Of a DNA stretch of 64,000 bases, positions 1 to 7,533 are shown in pieces. The notes under the pieces are model-generated. The model was not told where the DNA came from, did not search any database, and was given only the letters and a program-made list of their open reading frames with translations. Positions within the stretch are counted from its first letter, which is position 1. Each line of letters opens with the position of its first letter. A program made the translations under genes and the position numbers. This stretch comes from a candidate division LCP-89 bacterium (GTDB taxonomy: Bacteria; Electryoneota; B3-LCP): contig JALGVT010000009.1 in assembly GCA_025774555.1 (NCBI GenBank), positions 1-64,000 on the forward strand, in the 5' to 3' direction.

Positions 1-345
1 ACTCCCCCGAAGGGGATTCCTCGCCTATTTAGCCTTGCACCGGACGGGGTTTACCGTGCCTCCGGCTGTTACCACCCGGAGCGGTGGGCTCTTACCCCAC
101 CATTTCACCCTTACTCTCCCGAAAGATCGGGAGGGCGGTATCTTTTCTGTGGCACTTTCCATCGCCTCGCGGCGCCCTGCATTTCGCAGGCGTCCTGCCC
201 TGTGGTGTTCGGACTTTCCTCTCCCCTGTTATCTTGTTGTCGGGTCTATGAACAAAATGTAGGGCGGCAGTGCTTCTGCCGCCAGCGGGGGAAACACCCC
301 CGCCCTACGAATTTATATCAGGGGAGCGGTCACCTGGCCGCCTCT
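1..345 (-). ncRNA. rnpB: RNase P RNA, bacterial class A-like, 3' end beyond the window
   Basis: Catalytic RNA of ribonuclease P, which trims tRNA 5' leaders. On the minus strand it shows the conserved GAGGAAAGTCCG (P4, about 212-223), CACAGAAAAGATACCGCC (about 137-154), AAGGGTGAAA, GGTAAGAGCCCACC, CGGTAAACCCC and GCAAGGCTAAATAGG (about 24-38) in the standard order. The 5' strand of P3 (CTCCCCTG, 319-326) pairs with CAGGGGAG (221-228), so the RNA must begin near 340-349, directly after the zinc-ribbon gene stop. The P3 arm is enlarged by a palindromic element at 259-308. The P2/P1 3' strands lie off the left edge. Adjacency to a DUF164 zinc-ribbon gene and NIF3 is a familiar context. The 5' end is an estimate. 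Confidence 0.95.
259..308. repeat. 50-bp palindromic element inside the P3 arm of RNase P RNA
   Basis: Ends are GTAGGG (259-264) and CCCTAC (303-308). Inside lie two hairpins: GGCGGCAG-TGCTT-CTGCCGCC and CGGGGG-AAACA-CCCCCG. The architecture (short outer inverted repeat enclosing two hairpins) matches the 51-bp element at 3049-3099. The element is within the 90 nt closed by the P3 stem, so it is part of the RNase P transcript. Confidence 0.75.
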
Positions 346-349
346 GGAA

Positions 350-1072
350 TTAATCGACTTTCAAACTGTCAGGATCCACCAGAATCCTTCCGCAAGTTTC
401 GCACAGGATAAAATCCGCCAGCGTGGATATTTCCAACAGCTTCTGCGGTGGGATGGCAGCGAAACAACCGCCGCAAGCGTTGTTGAAGACGTTGGCGACT
501 CCCATGCCATCCTCTTTTGCCATGTGAATGCGCTCGTAGTGTGCGTAAATCGGTTTTGCCAGTTGCTCTATTATTTTGACCCGATTCTTGCCCAAGGTCG
601 CTTCAAGATCACTGGTCTCAGCAATCTTCTCCTGAAGTTCCGCATCTTGCACATCGAAATCAGCCTTAATCTTCTCAAGGTGAGCTTCCAGGCTGCTGAT
701 GGTCTCAGTCAGCTCTTCTTCCTGCCCGAGCAGTTCGATGATGCGCGTTTCACCATCGGTCACTATGGACTTGGCAGATTCGATTTCTGAGGTTATCGCA
801 TCATACTCGCGATTAGTCGAAACCTTGAAAAGCTGATCCTGGTATTTCTTGAGACTGACCTTTGCCAGTTCCACATCGTTCTCGATGCGGCGTCTCTCTT
901 TGCCAGCGTTCAACAGCTCTTCACTCCTGGTGTCCAGCAGTTGAGTTGTTTCCTCAATTTCTGCCCTGAGACGTTCGACGGTTTCAGGTAGATTGCCCCG
1001 CTCTTGTTTGAGTTCGAGCAGTTGATTATCGATATCCTGCAACTGGACGAGCAATTCTAACTGGGTTCTCAA
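350..1072 (-). CDS. C4-type zinc-ribbon coiled-coil protein (DUF164 / zf-RING_7 family)
   Basis: 240 residues. Residues about 1-185 are a long charged coiled coil rich in E, K, Q and L. The C-terminal part carries a zinc ribbon with CGGC and CETC pairs (ACGGCFAAIP ... LCETCGR). The family is widespread and probably binds nucleic acid; its biochemical role is not settled. The start is a TTG with GGGAGG 6-7 nt upstream, which supports it over internal ATGs. It sits 23 bp after the NIF3 gene and ends only a few bases before rnpB, a conserved neighbourhood in several phyla that hints at a link with RNA metabolism. The family call is firm; the function is not known. Confidence 0.88.
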   Translation of the reverse strand: MRTQLELLVQLQDIDNQLLELKQERGNLPETVERLRAEIEETTQLLDTRSEELLNAGKERRRIENDVELAKVSLKKYQDQLFKVSTNREYDAITSEIESAKSIVTDGETRIIELLGQEEELTETISSLEAHLEKIKADFDVQDAELQEKIAETSDLEATLGKNRVKIIEQLAKPIYAHYERIHMAKEDGMGVANVFNNACGGCFAAIPPQKLLEISTLADFILCETCGRILVDPDSLKVD

Positions 1073-1095
1073 GAACGCCTCCCTTCAGTATGCCA

Positions 1096-2202
1096 TTAGA
1101 TTATGTATTTTACAGGATTTGTTAGTAATTTTGTTTCTATGACTGATATCTTGCTATCGCCGATCCAGTCCTGGATCTTCTGCGTCCATACGGGCAGAAT
1201 GACCCTCTCTGTAGCGTAATGACCGGCAGCGATAACAGTCATTCGATCCTCGAATTCGAGAAAAGAATGATATTTTATTTCACCGGCTATGAATACTTCG
1301 GCTCCCTGTCGCCAGGCTTCTCCTGCCAGCTCTCCGCCGGACCCACCGCAAACCGCAAGCCGTGATACCTGCGTAGCGGGACCTTCCATCACTGATAGCG
1401 CCTTGACGCCCAGTTTCTCCTTCACCGTTTCGATGAAGTCATGCAGAGGGATAGGTTCTGGGAATTCGCCGATAGCTCCAAAACCGAAATTAACATCGTA
1501 ATTGTCGAGGTTATAAATATCGCAGGCAGTCTCTTCGTAAGGGTGCGCCGCCCGCATCGCATTGACAACAGCTTTGACCTTCCATTCCGGGAGAATCATT
1601 TCGAGGCGTATTTCATCGACTGTTTCAAGATTTCCCTTCTTACCAACGGAAGGTGAAGCAGCTTCTCCACCGAGGAAAGTTCCGGTTCCCGCAATATTGA
1701 AAGAACAATTGGAATAATCACCGATATTTCCCGCTCCTGCCGCCGTCATGGAATCCCTGACCGCATCCAGATGGGACGCTGGAACGAATACGGCAATCTT
1801 TTTCATCCAGCGGTTTTCAGGAGTTGTTAAAAAGCGAGGCTCTTGCACGCCTAAGATGCGCGCCAGTTCAATAGAAACTCCCGGATTGGCGGCATCCAGA
1901 TTCGTATGAGCGGAATAAACTGCGATGTCATGCTTGATCAGTCTGGCGATCTTGCGTCCCAGCCAGGAAGTTGTGTCCAGCCTTTCTAAAGGATTATAAA
2001 TAAGCGGGTGGTGCGAGAGGATCAAGTTGACCTGATTTTCTATGGCTTCATCAATAATGCGGTCGGTAACTTCCAGCGCAACCAGGATATTGGTTACCCT
2101 GATGCCGGGATCGCCAAGCTGCAGTCCGGTGCTGTCGCTCTTCATGGCGGCTTCGGGTGGAGACCAGCACTCGATGTAACCTATAACGTCTTTAACAAAC
2201 AA
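1096..2202 (-). CDS. NIF3-like dinuclear metal-centre protein (YqfO/YbgI family)
   Basis: 368 residues, the long form with a central PII-like/YqfO insertion (about residues 125-240). Metal-binding motifs are visible: SHHPLIY near residue 64, SAHTNLDAANPG near residue 97, and the C-terminal AGHYATE. NIF3 proteins form hexamers with two metal ions per subunit; a GTP cyclohydrolase I type 2 label is often attached, but the true substrate is uncertain. The TTG start has GAGG about 7 nt upstream. The gene is co-directional with the zinc-ribbon gene and rnpB, probably as one transcription unit. Family assignment is confident, function is open. Confidence 0.9.
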   Translation of the reverse strand: MFVKDVIGYIECWSPPEAAMKSDSTGLQLGDPGIRVTNILVALEVTDRIIDEAIENQVNLILSHHPLIYNPLERLDTTSWLGRKIARLIKHDIAVYSAHTNLDAANPGVSIELARILGVQEPRFLTTPENRWMKKIAVFVPASHLDAVRDSMTAAGAGNIGDYSNCSFNIAGTGTFLGGEAASPSVGKKGNLETVDEIRLEMILPEWKVKAVVNAMRAAHPYEETACDIYNLDNYDVNFGFGAIGEFPEPIPLHDFIETVKEKLGVKALSVMEGPATQVSRLAVCGGSGGELAGEAWRQGAEVFIAGEIKYHSFLEFEDRMTVIAAGHYATERVILPVWTQKIQDWIGDSKISVIETKLLTNPVKYII

Positions 2203-2249
2203 GCGGTTTCCTCGTTAAAAGGAGAGCGTTGATTTATTCCTTTTTTGTC

Positions 2250-2416
2250 ATTCCTGCGAAGGCAGGAATCCAGTTTAGTAACTGTTTTTCTGGACTCTGC
2301 ATATGAGTCTCCGCAGGAGTCCTAAGGACCTACTGATCCGCTTTTCCCGAAGGAATGCCTTCGGTACGCAGGAGTTACAAGTGGGTACTTATTTTAGTGT
2401 TTTTCAACAGTCTCGT
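2250..2416. repeat. Cluster of intergenic palindromic repeats
   Basis: Within the 2203-2789 spacer. A perfect hairpin ATTCCTGC-GAAG-GCAGGAAT lies at 2250-2269, another CCGAAGG-AATG-CCTTCGG at 2347-2364, and a GACTC/GAGTC pair around 2295. The string around 2305-2335 (CTCCGCAGGAGTCCTAAGGACC) has a degraded counterpart near 44232-44275. The sequence TTTTTCAACAGTCTC near 2401-2414 resembles the end of a transposon-derived element, but no partner end was found. Confidence 0.6.
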
Positions 2417-2441
2417 TAAAAGATACTCCGAATCATAAACG

Positions 2442-2472
2442 AAAAAAGTGCACCGATTATATCGTGCACTTT
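2442..2472 (-). terminator. Rho-independent terminator, minus-strand reading
   Basis: Perfect 9-bp stem AAAGTGCAC (2445-2453) / GTGCACTTT (2464-2472) with a 10-nt loop; on the minus strand the stem is followed by a run of six T (2442-2447). It is well placed to end transcription of the decayed propeller gene upstream (2790-4071). Confidence 0.7.
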
Positions 2473-2789
2473 CAGGATCAGGGTGTGTTCAGGTTGGACA
2501 GAACTGTCGAACGTAATTGTTGGATAATCGACCCGGACTTAATCTTCAACTTTCCGGGTGGACATGCTCCAAGTATCTCCCTGACTCCCACCAGAACCCT
2601 CTTACTCGCTTCTTAAACTCAATGAACCACCGAACCAGGTCGGCTGCGGGGTATAATTTCGTAGCACAGATCAAAATTTTGCTGAACTTATATTGTAACA
2701 AAAAAACAGCGCCTTTTCAAGTGTTTTTTTAACTTTTTAAAATCGGGAATAGAACAAGGACTTAGAGTAGAGTGACTTCTATGGTAGTT
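2473..2789. other. Gene-less spacer
   Basis: No credible gene. A minus-strand stretch around 2500-2650 encodes an open fragment rich in aromatic and basic residues, broken by stops, that I cannot assign; it could be a remnant of a mobile element. The 2680-2760 part is AT-rich with no clear structure. Confidence 0.4.
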
Positions 2790-2819
2790 TTATTTCATCA
2801 GTACCATTTCACCTGTACC
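2790..2819 (-). pseudogene. Orphan C-terminal tail of a sorting domain
   Basis: The minus strand reads GTGEMVLMK followed by TAA, the canonical end of a type IX-like sorting domain, but in a different frame from the nearly equivalent DMGKMVLVK ending at 2881. The two tails are separated by a multi-hairpin element (2834-2876). This looks like the original gene end, displaced by insertion and frameshift, or a duplicated fragment. Confidence 0.6.
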
Positions 2820-2833
2820 AGTAGGTCCCGTAG

Positions 2834-2876
2834 GGAGGGGGTGTGGCATAGCCATCCCTTCGGGGCTTCCCCCTCC
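2834..2876. repeat. 43-bp multi-hairpin palindromic element
   Basis: Outer arms GGAGGGGG (2834-2841) and CCCCCTCC (2869-2876) enclose two small hairpins, TGGC-ATA-GCCA and CCC-TTC-GGG. Same outer-arm-plus-two-hairpins design as the elements at 259-308, 2915-2959 and 3049-3099, but of different sequence. Confidence 0.55.
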
Positions 2877-2914
2877 GGCTCTATTTTACCAACACCATTT
2901 TACCCATATCCGTA

Positions 2915-2959
2915 GTCGGGGTCGCCGAGCGAAGCCCCCCTTCGGGGCCCGACCCCGAC
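2915..2959. repeat. 45-bp in-frame palindromic insertion
   Basis: Outer arms GTCGGGGTC (2915-2923) and GACCCCGAC (2951-2959) surround a GCCCCGAAGGGG-type hairpin. It adds 15 codons to the sorting-domain reading frame without shifting it; the inserted residues are G/P/S/R-rich and unlike the family consensus at that point. Confidence 0.7.
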
Positions 2960-3048
2960 GCCTGAAGCCGATAAATGTATATACCCGAAGCTAACCCCGA
3001 TCCATCGAAGATGATCTGGTGCGTGCCGGGTGGATAATATGTGTCCGC

Positions 3049-3099
3049 GTAGGGGTCGGTCTTGCGCCGACCCGAGGGCGAGGCACGCCTCGCCCCTAC
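3049..3099. repeat. 51-bp in-frame palindromic insertion
   Basis: Ends GTAGGGG (3049-3055) and CCCCTAC (3093-3099) enclose two hairpins, GTCGG-TCTTGCG-CCGAC and GGGCGAGGC-AC-GCCTCGCCC. It is 17 codons long and inserts VGARRASPSGRRKTDPY after GRL in the sorting domain, keeping frame. It shares ends and layout with the element in RNase P RNA at 259-308. Confidence 0.75.
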
Positions 3100-3186
3100 A
3101 AGCCGACCATTTATATCAAAAACATCCAACCTCACATGACTTGCAACCTGCAGATCGAAGGTGATGGTGTTACAATCGTATCTTAA

Positions 3187-4071
3187 TTAGTGCCAGGAAG
3201 TTGCCTGAGTAATATTGCCCGTTTCGGTGAGTTTATGCAAACTCTTCTGCTGAATTTCCCAGTAGTAGGCATCCGTCAGACCGCTTTCATCTTCCAATAA
3301 GAGTATGTAGCCGGAACCATCTTCAGTCCAGCCGAAATCGACGATGCGTGCGATTTTTTCCCCGGTTCCCAATAATCTCCGGGGTTCACCGTCAGGAATG
3401 TCGAAGCCCCAGATTTCAGCGCTGCCGGACTCCTCGTTAATGTATGCCAGCAATCTGCTGTCGGGTGAGAAACGCGGGCGGCGGTATTGACCTCTAAGTT
3501 TTTTATAGGAGTCATTGGTCGGGAAGCGGAAGAGACCTACTCCTGCGACACTGCTCTGCCCCAGCGATGCTGCGGTCCATTTCTTATCCGGCGAGCTGTC
3601 AGGTGAGGTGCCCCGGATGCCCAGAGGTCGATCCCTGCGAACAGGATGAATCGATTCCCATATTTCGCATTTTGTGTGCAGCGATCTGTTATCCCGCCAG
3701 AAAAGCGCCCGTCCATCCATGGGCGATGGCGATGGTCCTCGAGCGAAGTGGTTCGCAGTGAACTGGGTGAGCGAACCACCATCGCGCTTAATGGTAAAAA
3801 GATCGCTGATGGTTTGAAAACCGCGCCAGTGTTTTTGTGCGGTAAGGTCAGTCTGGAATTCCCTCGAGAAACAGATGGTCTCCTTGTCCAGCCAGCATAT
3901 ATCCATCACGTCGCCCAGGTCAGTAAGTTTTTTCAACTCATTCTTACTTTCCAGAAGGTATATGTCGCCCTGCCGCAGAAGCGCGATAGGATAAGGATCT
4001 GCAATACGCGCTTCACATATAAGCGCGATCATCATTAGCGATAATATCAAAGAGGTTATGTATTGCTTCAT
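3187..4071 (-). CDS. Exported TolB-like beta-propeller protein, truncated by TAA
   Basis: 294 residues. A signal peptide occupies about residues 1-21 (MKQYITSLILSLMMIALICEA). The rest reads as WD40/PD40-type propeller blades: FSPDSRLLAYINEESGSAEI, GEPRRLLGTGE, SPSPMDGRALFWRD, WTEDGSGYILLLED. Such propellers bind other proteins or sugars at the cell surface. The product ends at TSWH-TAA, and the frame continues after the stop into a sorting domain (2881-3186), so the protein as now encoded should lack its surface-export tag. The Shine-Dalgarno is weak. Probably a decaying gene; exact partner unknown. Confidence 0.75.
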   Translation of the reverse strand: MKQYITSLILSLMMIALICEARIADPYPIALLRQGDIYLLESKNELKKLTDLGDVMDICWLDKETICFSREFQTDLTAQKHWRGFQTISDLFTIKRDGGSLTQFTANHFARGPSPSPMDGRALFWRDNRSLHTKCEIWESIHPVRRDRPLGIRGTSPDSSPDKKWTAASLGQSSVAGVGLFRFPTNDSYKKLRGQYRRPRFSPDSRLLAYINEESGSAEIWGFDIPDGEPRRLLGTGEKIARIVDFGWTEDGSGYILLLEDESGLTDAYYWEIQQKSLHKLTETGNITQATSWH

Positions 4072-4104
4072 GTTTCTTTATAATGTGATTTTACATCGAG
4101 TTGA

Positions 4105-4944
4105 CTAACCTTCTTCTCCAGTGAGGATTGCTAACACCGCTTGATTCCACCCCTCAGGTCCGGGAATTTGTGTGAACTTCAAACCGCGGCGACCTACATG
4201 TGAATCAAATTTTCCGTCAGGCATACGCACCAGAACCGCCTGGTCAACGGCATATAAAATTGGTGCATCCTGCTGACTATACCCCAAGCCTATGGTGTTT
4301 ATTTTTTTATCTACATACTCTTCACGATATAACTGAACCAAAAAACGAAGCGCGCTGCCCTCATCATGATCACCGGTTATTAAGAAGTTATCTGAGTACT
4401 CGCGGATGCGCAAGCCTCTCGCTTCGGCTTCAGTTTGAAACTCAACAAAGCTGCCTTTATCATTGTCAAAGTGGACCAGACCACTATATTTTCTGTCTAT
4501 TGAAGAATTCAGGATTGCTGGATCTATGCTATCCCTTAGTCCGCTGAGTTCATCCATCTGTATTTCGCTTAAGCTGTACACAGGGTAACCGTATTCCTCA
4601 CGAAGTTCAACAACATTTGCAGTGATGGCATCCCGCGTCATGCCCAGCTCCACAATCCTGTAACCACCTTCAATGTGGTCATAGTTGTAAGTAATACTGA
4701 GTGTTTCTTCAGGAATATAGATAGCTCCACCACCCTCAACGATGAAGGGATCGCGACTGTTAAGGGCTGCTGCAGCTTTGAGGACTTCAGATGCAACACT
4801 GCAGGTAGTGATTACTAAAGGAATGTTGTTTTGACGGAGAAAATCGAGGGAATCGACCAATTCATCTACGGCGATTGAACCGGGTTTGATCATCAGGTTA
4901 TCTAATCCTGTGAAGACGATGTGTTGTGTATCAGTGTCGGTCAT
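4105..4944 (-). CDS. Mannosyl-3-phosphoglycerate phosphatase-like HAD protein lacking catalytic residues
   Basis: 279 residues, colinear with the mannosyl-3-phosphoglycerate phosphatase (MPGP/YedP) branch of the HAD superfamily: FIVEGGGAIYIPEE, REYSDNFLITGD, IGLG..Q.DAPIL.AVD, VRMPDG. However, the motif I nucleophile Asp is Gly13 (FTGLDN instead of FTDLDG; the second Asp, D15, remains), the motif III Lys is Glu195 (GDHDEG) and the first Asp of motif IV is Tyr222 (GYSQQD instead of GDSxND). Normal phosphatase chemistry therefore looks impossible. The frame is otherwise intact, suggesting a maintained pseudoenzyme with a binding or regulatory role. It is divergent from lon, with a 222-bp promoter region between. 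Confidence 0.8.
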   Translation of the reverse strand: MTDTDTQHIVFTGLDNLMIKPGSIAVDELVDSLDFLRQNNIPLVITTCSVASEVLKAAAALNSRDPFIVEGGGAIYIPEETLSITYNYDHIEGGYRIVELGMTRDAITANVVELREEYGYPVYSLSEIQMDELSGLRDSIDPAILNSSIDRKYSGLVHFDNDKGSFVEFQTEAEARGLRIREYSDNFLITGDHDEGSALRFLVQLYREEYVDKKINTIGLGYSQQDAPILYAVDQAVLVRMPDGKFDSHVGRRGLKFTQIPGPEGWNQAVLAILTGEEG

Positions 4945-5166
4945 TCGATTATAGAACTAAGAGTGGATAAACTGTGGCAGAGCAGGCAGAGAATTATGTC
5001 ATGTGCTATTAAATGTAAAAATTATCGCATAAAAGTCAAGCTTTTAAACTGATTTTCGGCTTGGCTGTACCTGTTCCACCGAGGAATTTTTGAAAATAAC
5101 TTGCAGGACTGTAAAAAATATAGTAATTTACTAAGTAATACAAACTTAAATACGAACTGATCCAAT

Positions 5167-7533
5167 ATGCCATCTGCACCTTTATCAAATAAAATAAAAG
5201 CTATAGACGAGCTGGCAATCCCGGGGAATCTTCCTGTTATGCCGTTGCGTGACATTGTGCTTTTCCCCGGTACTATCTACCCGCTTTTAATCGGCAGAAG
5301 CGCCAGTCTGCGCGTTATCGAAAATGCTGCGGCGGGAGATAAACTTATCCTCCTGCTGGCTCAGAAGGATGCATCTTCCGAGGACGTCTCACCTGAAAAG
5401 CTGTATAAAACTGGAGTCGTTGGGAAGATCACACAGGTTCTGCGTCTGCCCACAGGCATGACTAAGATACTTGTCGAGGTGATTAAAAGAGCTGAGGCAG
5501 TTCGGTTTGTGCTGGATGATGATATTCTGGCGGCAGATATCAAGTTGATACCGACCGGTGAAGGATTCGATAAAAAAGATAGGGCGGCGCTTCGTCGGGC
5601 GATAAATATCTTCAGGAACTATGTGGCTTTAAATGACAATCTTCCTGAAGAGCTGCTCCTCGCACTCGATCAGATTCAGCAGCCGCAGCAGCTTGCCGAC
5701 TATATGAGCGCCTACATCGAGTGCGATTTCAAGAAGAGACAGAAAATATTAGAGAACAGGGAGCTTTACAACCAACTGCTTTATCTCTCAAGGCTGCTAA
5801 AGGAAGAGATTGAAATACTGCAGTTGGAAAAATCTATCGATTCGATGACTCGCGAGAAGATGGCAAAATCGCAGAAGGTCTATTACCTGCAGGAACAGAT
5901 GCGATTGATACGCCGGGAACTCGGCGATGAAGCCGATGAGGAAGATGACGACATTATTTTAGAATACCGGGATAGAATCCACAAAGCGAGGATGTCCAAA
6001 GAAGCGCGGGAGAAGGCGTACGAAGAGCTCGACCGGCTGGCGGGCATGTCGGATCTATCTCCTGAAGCATCGGTCGTGCGTACCTACCTCGACTGGCTAT
6101 GCGATCTCCCCTGGTCTAAATATACACGGGACAACCTCAACATCGAATCCGCTCGCATAATTCTGGATGAAGATCATTACGGTCTGCAGAAACCGAAGGA
6201 ACGCATTTTAGAGCACCTCTCCGTTCTCAAACTGGTCAAGTCAATTAAAGGGTCCATACTCTGCTTCGTTGGTCCGCCGGGCGTGGGAAAAACGAGTCTG
6301 GGGAAATCTATCGCCCGGGCGATGAACAGGAAATTCATTCGCGTCTCATTAGGAGGCGTACGCGATGAAGCCGAAATACGAGGACACAGAAGAACTTATA
6401 TCGGATCTCTGCCCGGCAGGATCATTCAGTCCTTAAAAAAGGCGGGCAAGAAGAATCCGGTTTTCATCCTCGATGAGATCGATAAGTTGAGTTCTGATTT
6501 CCGCGGCGACCCCTCTTCGGCATTGTTAGAAGCGCTTGATCCTGAACAGAACAGCGCTTTTCTCGATCACTATCTCGACATCGATTTCGATCTTTCTGAT
6601 ATTCTCTTCATCACGACAGCCAATCATGAGGATGGCATTCCACACGCTCTGCTGGACCGCATGGAAATCATTAGGCTGCCGGGCTATATGCGTAACGAGA
6701 AACTGCACATTGCTCGTAAATTCCTGCTTCCCAAACAGTTGAAAGCTAACGGACTCAAAGAAGATCAACTCACCTTTACGCGTGAAGCATTTTTACGAAT
6801 CATCGACGTCTATACCCGTGAAGCGGGCGTCCGCGAACTCGAACGGCAGATCTCGAAAATCTGCCGCAAGGTAGCCCGCAAGGTAGTAGAAGAGAAAGCA
6901 AAACTCCCCATTCATTTGAAAACTTCAGCGCTGCGCAGTTATCTTGGCGTTGCCATTTTCCCTGAACGCAAGCTCAAGCATGATAAGAAAGTGGGCAGAG
7001 CCACGGGTTTAGCATGGACTGCTGCAGGCGGTGACGTTCTTTCAGTCGATATTACGCTGTTGCAGGGCAAAGGCGGCTTAGTCTTAACCGGAATGCTGGG
7101 CGATGTAATGAAGGAGTCTGCCAGAGCCGCGCTATCCTATCTACAGGATCGAGCTAAAAACCTCGGCTTTGACGATGACACTTTCCGGGGCAGAGACGTG
7201 CATCTGCACATCCCGGAAGGAGCCGTCCCGAAGGATGGTCCTTCAGCTGGAATCACTATCGCTGCGGCGCTCTATTCAGCGGCGTCTGGAAAACCGCTGC
7301 CCCAGGATCTGGCAATGACCGGTGAGATCACCCTTCGTGGTGAGGTGTTGGGAATAGGCGGGCTAAACGAGAAGTTAATCGCCGCCAGGCGCTTCAAAAT
7401 CAGAAGAGTATTAATCCCCAAAGAGAACATTCCACAATTATCCGAAGTTGCTTCTGACGTTAAGCGGGGTCTTGAGGTTACGCCCGTGGAGAATCTCGAT
7501 CAAGTCTGGGATATTCTGAATTCAGTCCAATGA
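5167..7533 (+). CDS. lon: Lon protease, ATP-dependent
   Basis: 788 residues, normal length for LonA. The N-terminal substrate-binding domain (LPVMPLRDIVLFPGTIYPLL, about 23-42) is followed by a coiled linker, an AAA+ module with Walker A GPPGVGKTS (about residue 370) and Walker B FILDEID, and the C-terminal peptidase domain. The catalytic dyad is Ser693 (PKDGPSAG) and Lys736 (NEKLIAARR). Lon degrades misfolded and regulatory proteins in the cytoplasm. The ATG start has no strong Shine-Dalgarno; the upstream 200 bp are AT-rich. The stop overlaps the engB start as ATGA, so the two are translationally coupled. Confidence 0.97.
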   Translation: MPSAPLSNKIKAIDELAIPGNLPVMPLRDIVLFPGTIYPLLIGRSASLRVIENAAAGDKLILLLAQKDASSEDVSPEKLYKTGVVGKITQVLRLPTGMTKILVEVIKRAEAVRFVLDDDILAADIKLIPTGEGFDKKDRAALRRAINIFRNYVALNDNLPEELLLALDQIQQPQQLADYMSAYIECDFKKRQKILENRELYNQLLYLSRLLKEEIEILQLEKSIDSMTREKMAKSQKVYYLQEQMRLIRRELGDEADEEDDDIILEYRDRIHKARMSKEAREKAYEELDRLAGMSDLSPEASVVRTYLDWLCDLPWSKYTRDNLNIESARIILDEDHYGLQKPKERILEHLSVLKLVKSIKGSILCFVGPPGVGKTSLGKSIARAMNRKFIRVSLGGVRDEAEIRGHRRTYIGSLPGRIIQSLKKAGKKNPVFILDEIDKLSSDFRGDPSSALLEALDPEQNSAFLDHYLDIDFDLSDILFITTANHEDGIPHALLDRMEIIRLPGYMRNEKLHIARKFLLPKQLKANGLKEDQLTFTREAFLRIIDVYTREAGVRELERQISKICRKVARKVVEEKAKLPIHLKTSALRSYLGVAIFPERKLKHDKKVGRATGLAWTAAGGDVLSVDITLLQGKGGLVLTGMLGDVMKESARAALSYLQDRAKNLGFDDDTFRGRDVHLHIPEGAVPKDGPSAGITIAAALYSAASGKPLPQDLAMTGEITLRGEVLGIGGLNEKLIAARRFKIRRVLIPKENIPQLSEVASDVKRGLEVTPVENLDQVWDILNSVQ

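Larger units (their letters stand above)
2881..3186 (-). pseudogene. Detached C-terminal sorting domain of the TolB-like gene
   Basis: This segment is in the same frame as the propeller gene at 3187-4071 and is separated from it only by the TAA at 3187-3189. It reads YDCNTITFDLQVASHVRLDV, then NGRLV, GTHQIIFDGSGLASGIYIYR and KMVLVK, a typical Por/type IX-like sorting domain lacking the usual NPFN start. Two palindromic elements interrupt it in frame (3049-3099 and 2915-2959). The stop is TAA, there is no second copy and the domain start is missing, so decay is more likely than recoding. Confidence 0.75.

Noticed and set aside
2517-2732. Possible small plus-strand gene in the 2473-2789 spacer
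   Set aside because: No ribosome binding site, no family resemblance and atypical composition; the complementary strand is also broken by stops.
3187-3189. Recoding of the TAA in the propeller gene
   Set aside because: TAA is not used for Sec, there is no conserved second copy, the sorting domain has lost its start, and repeats have been inserted. Decay explains it better.
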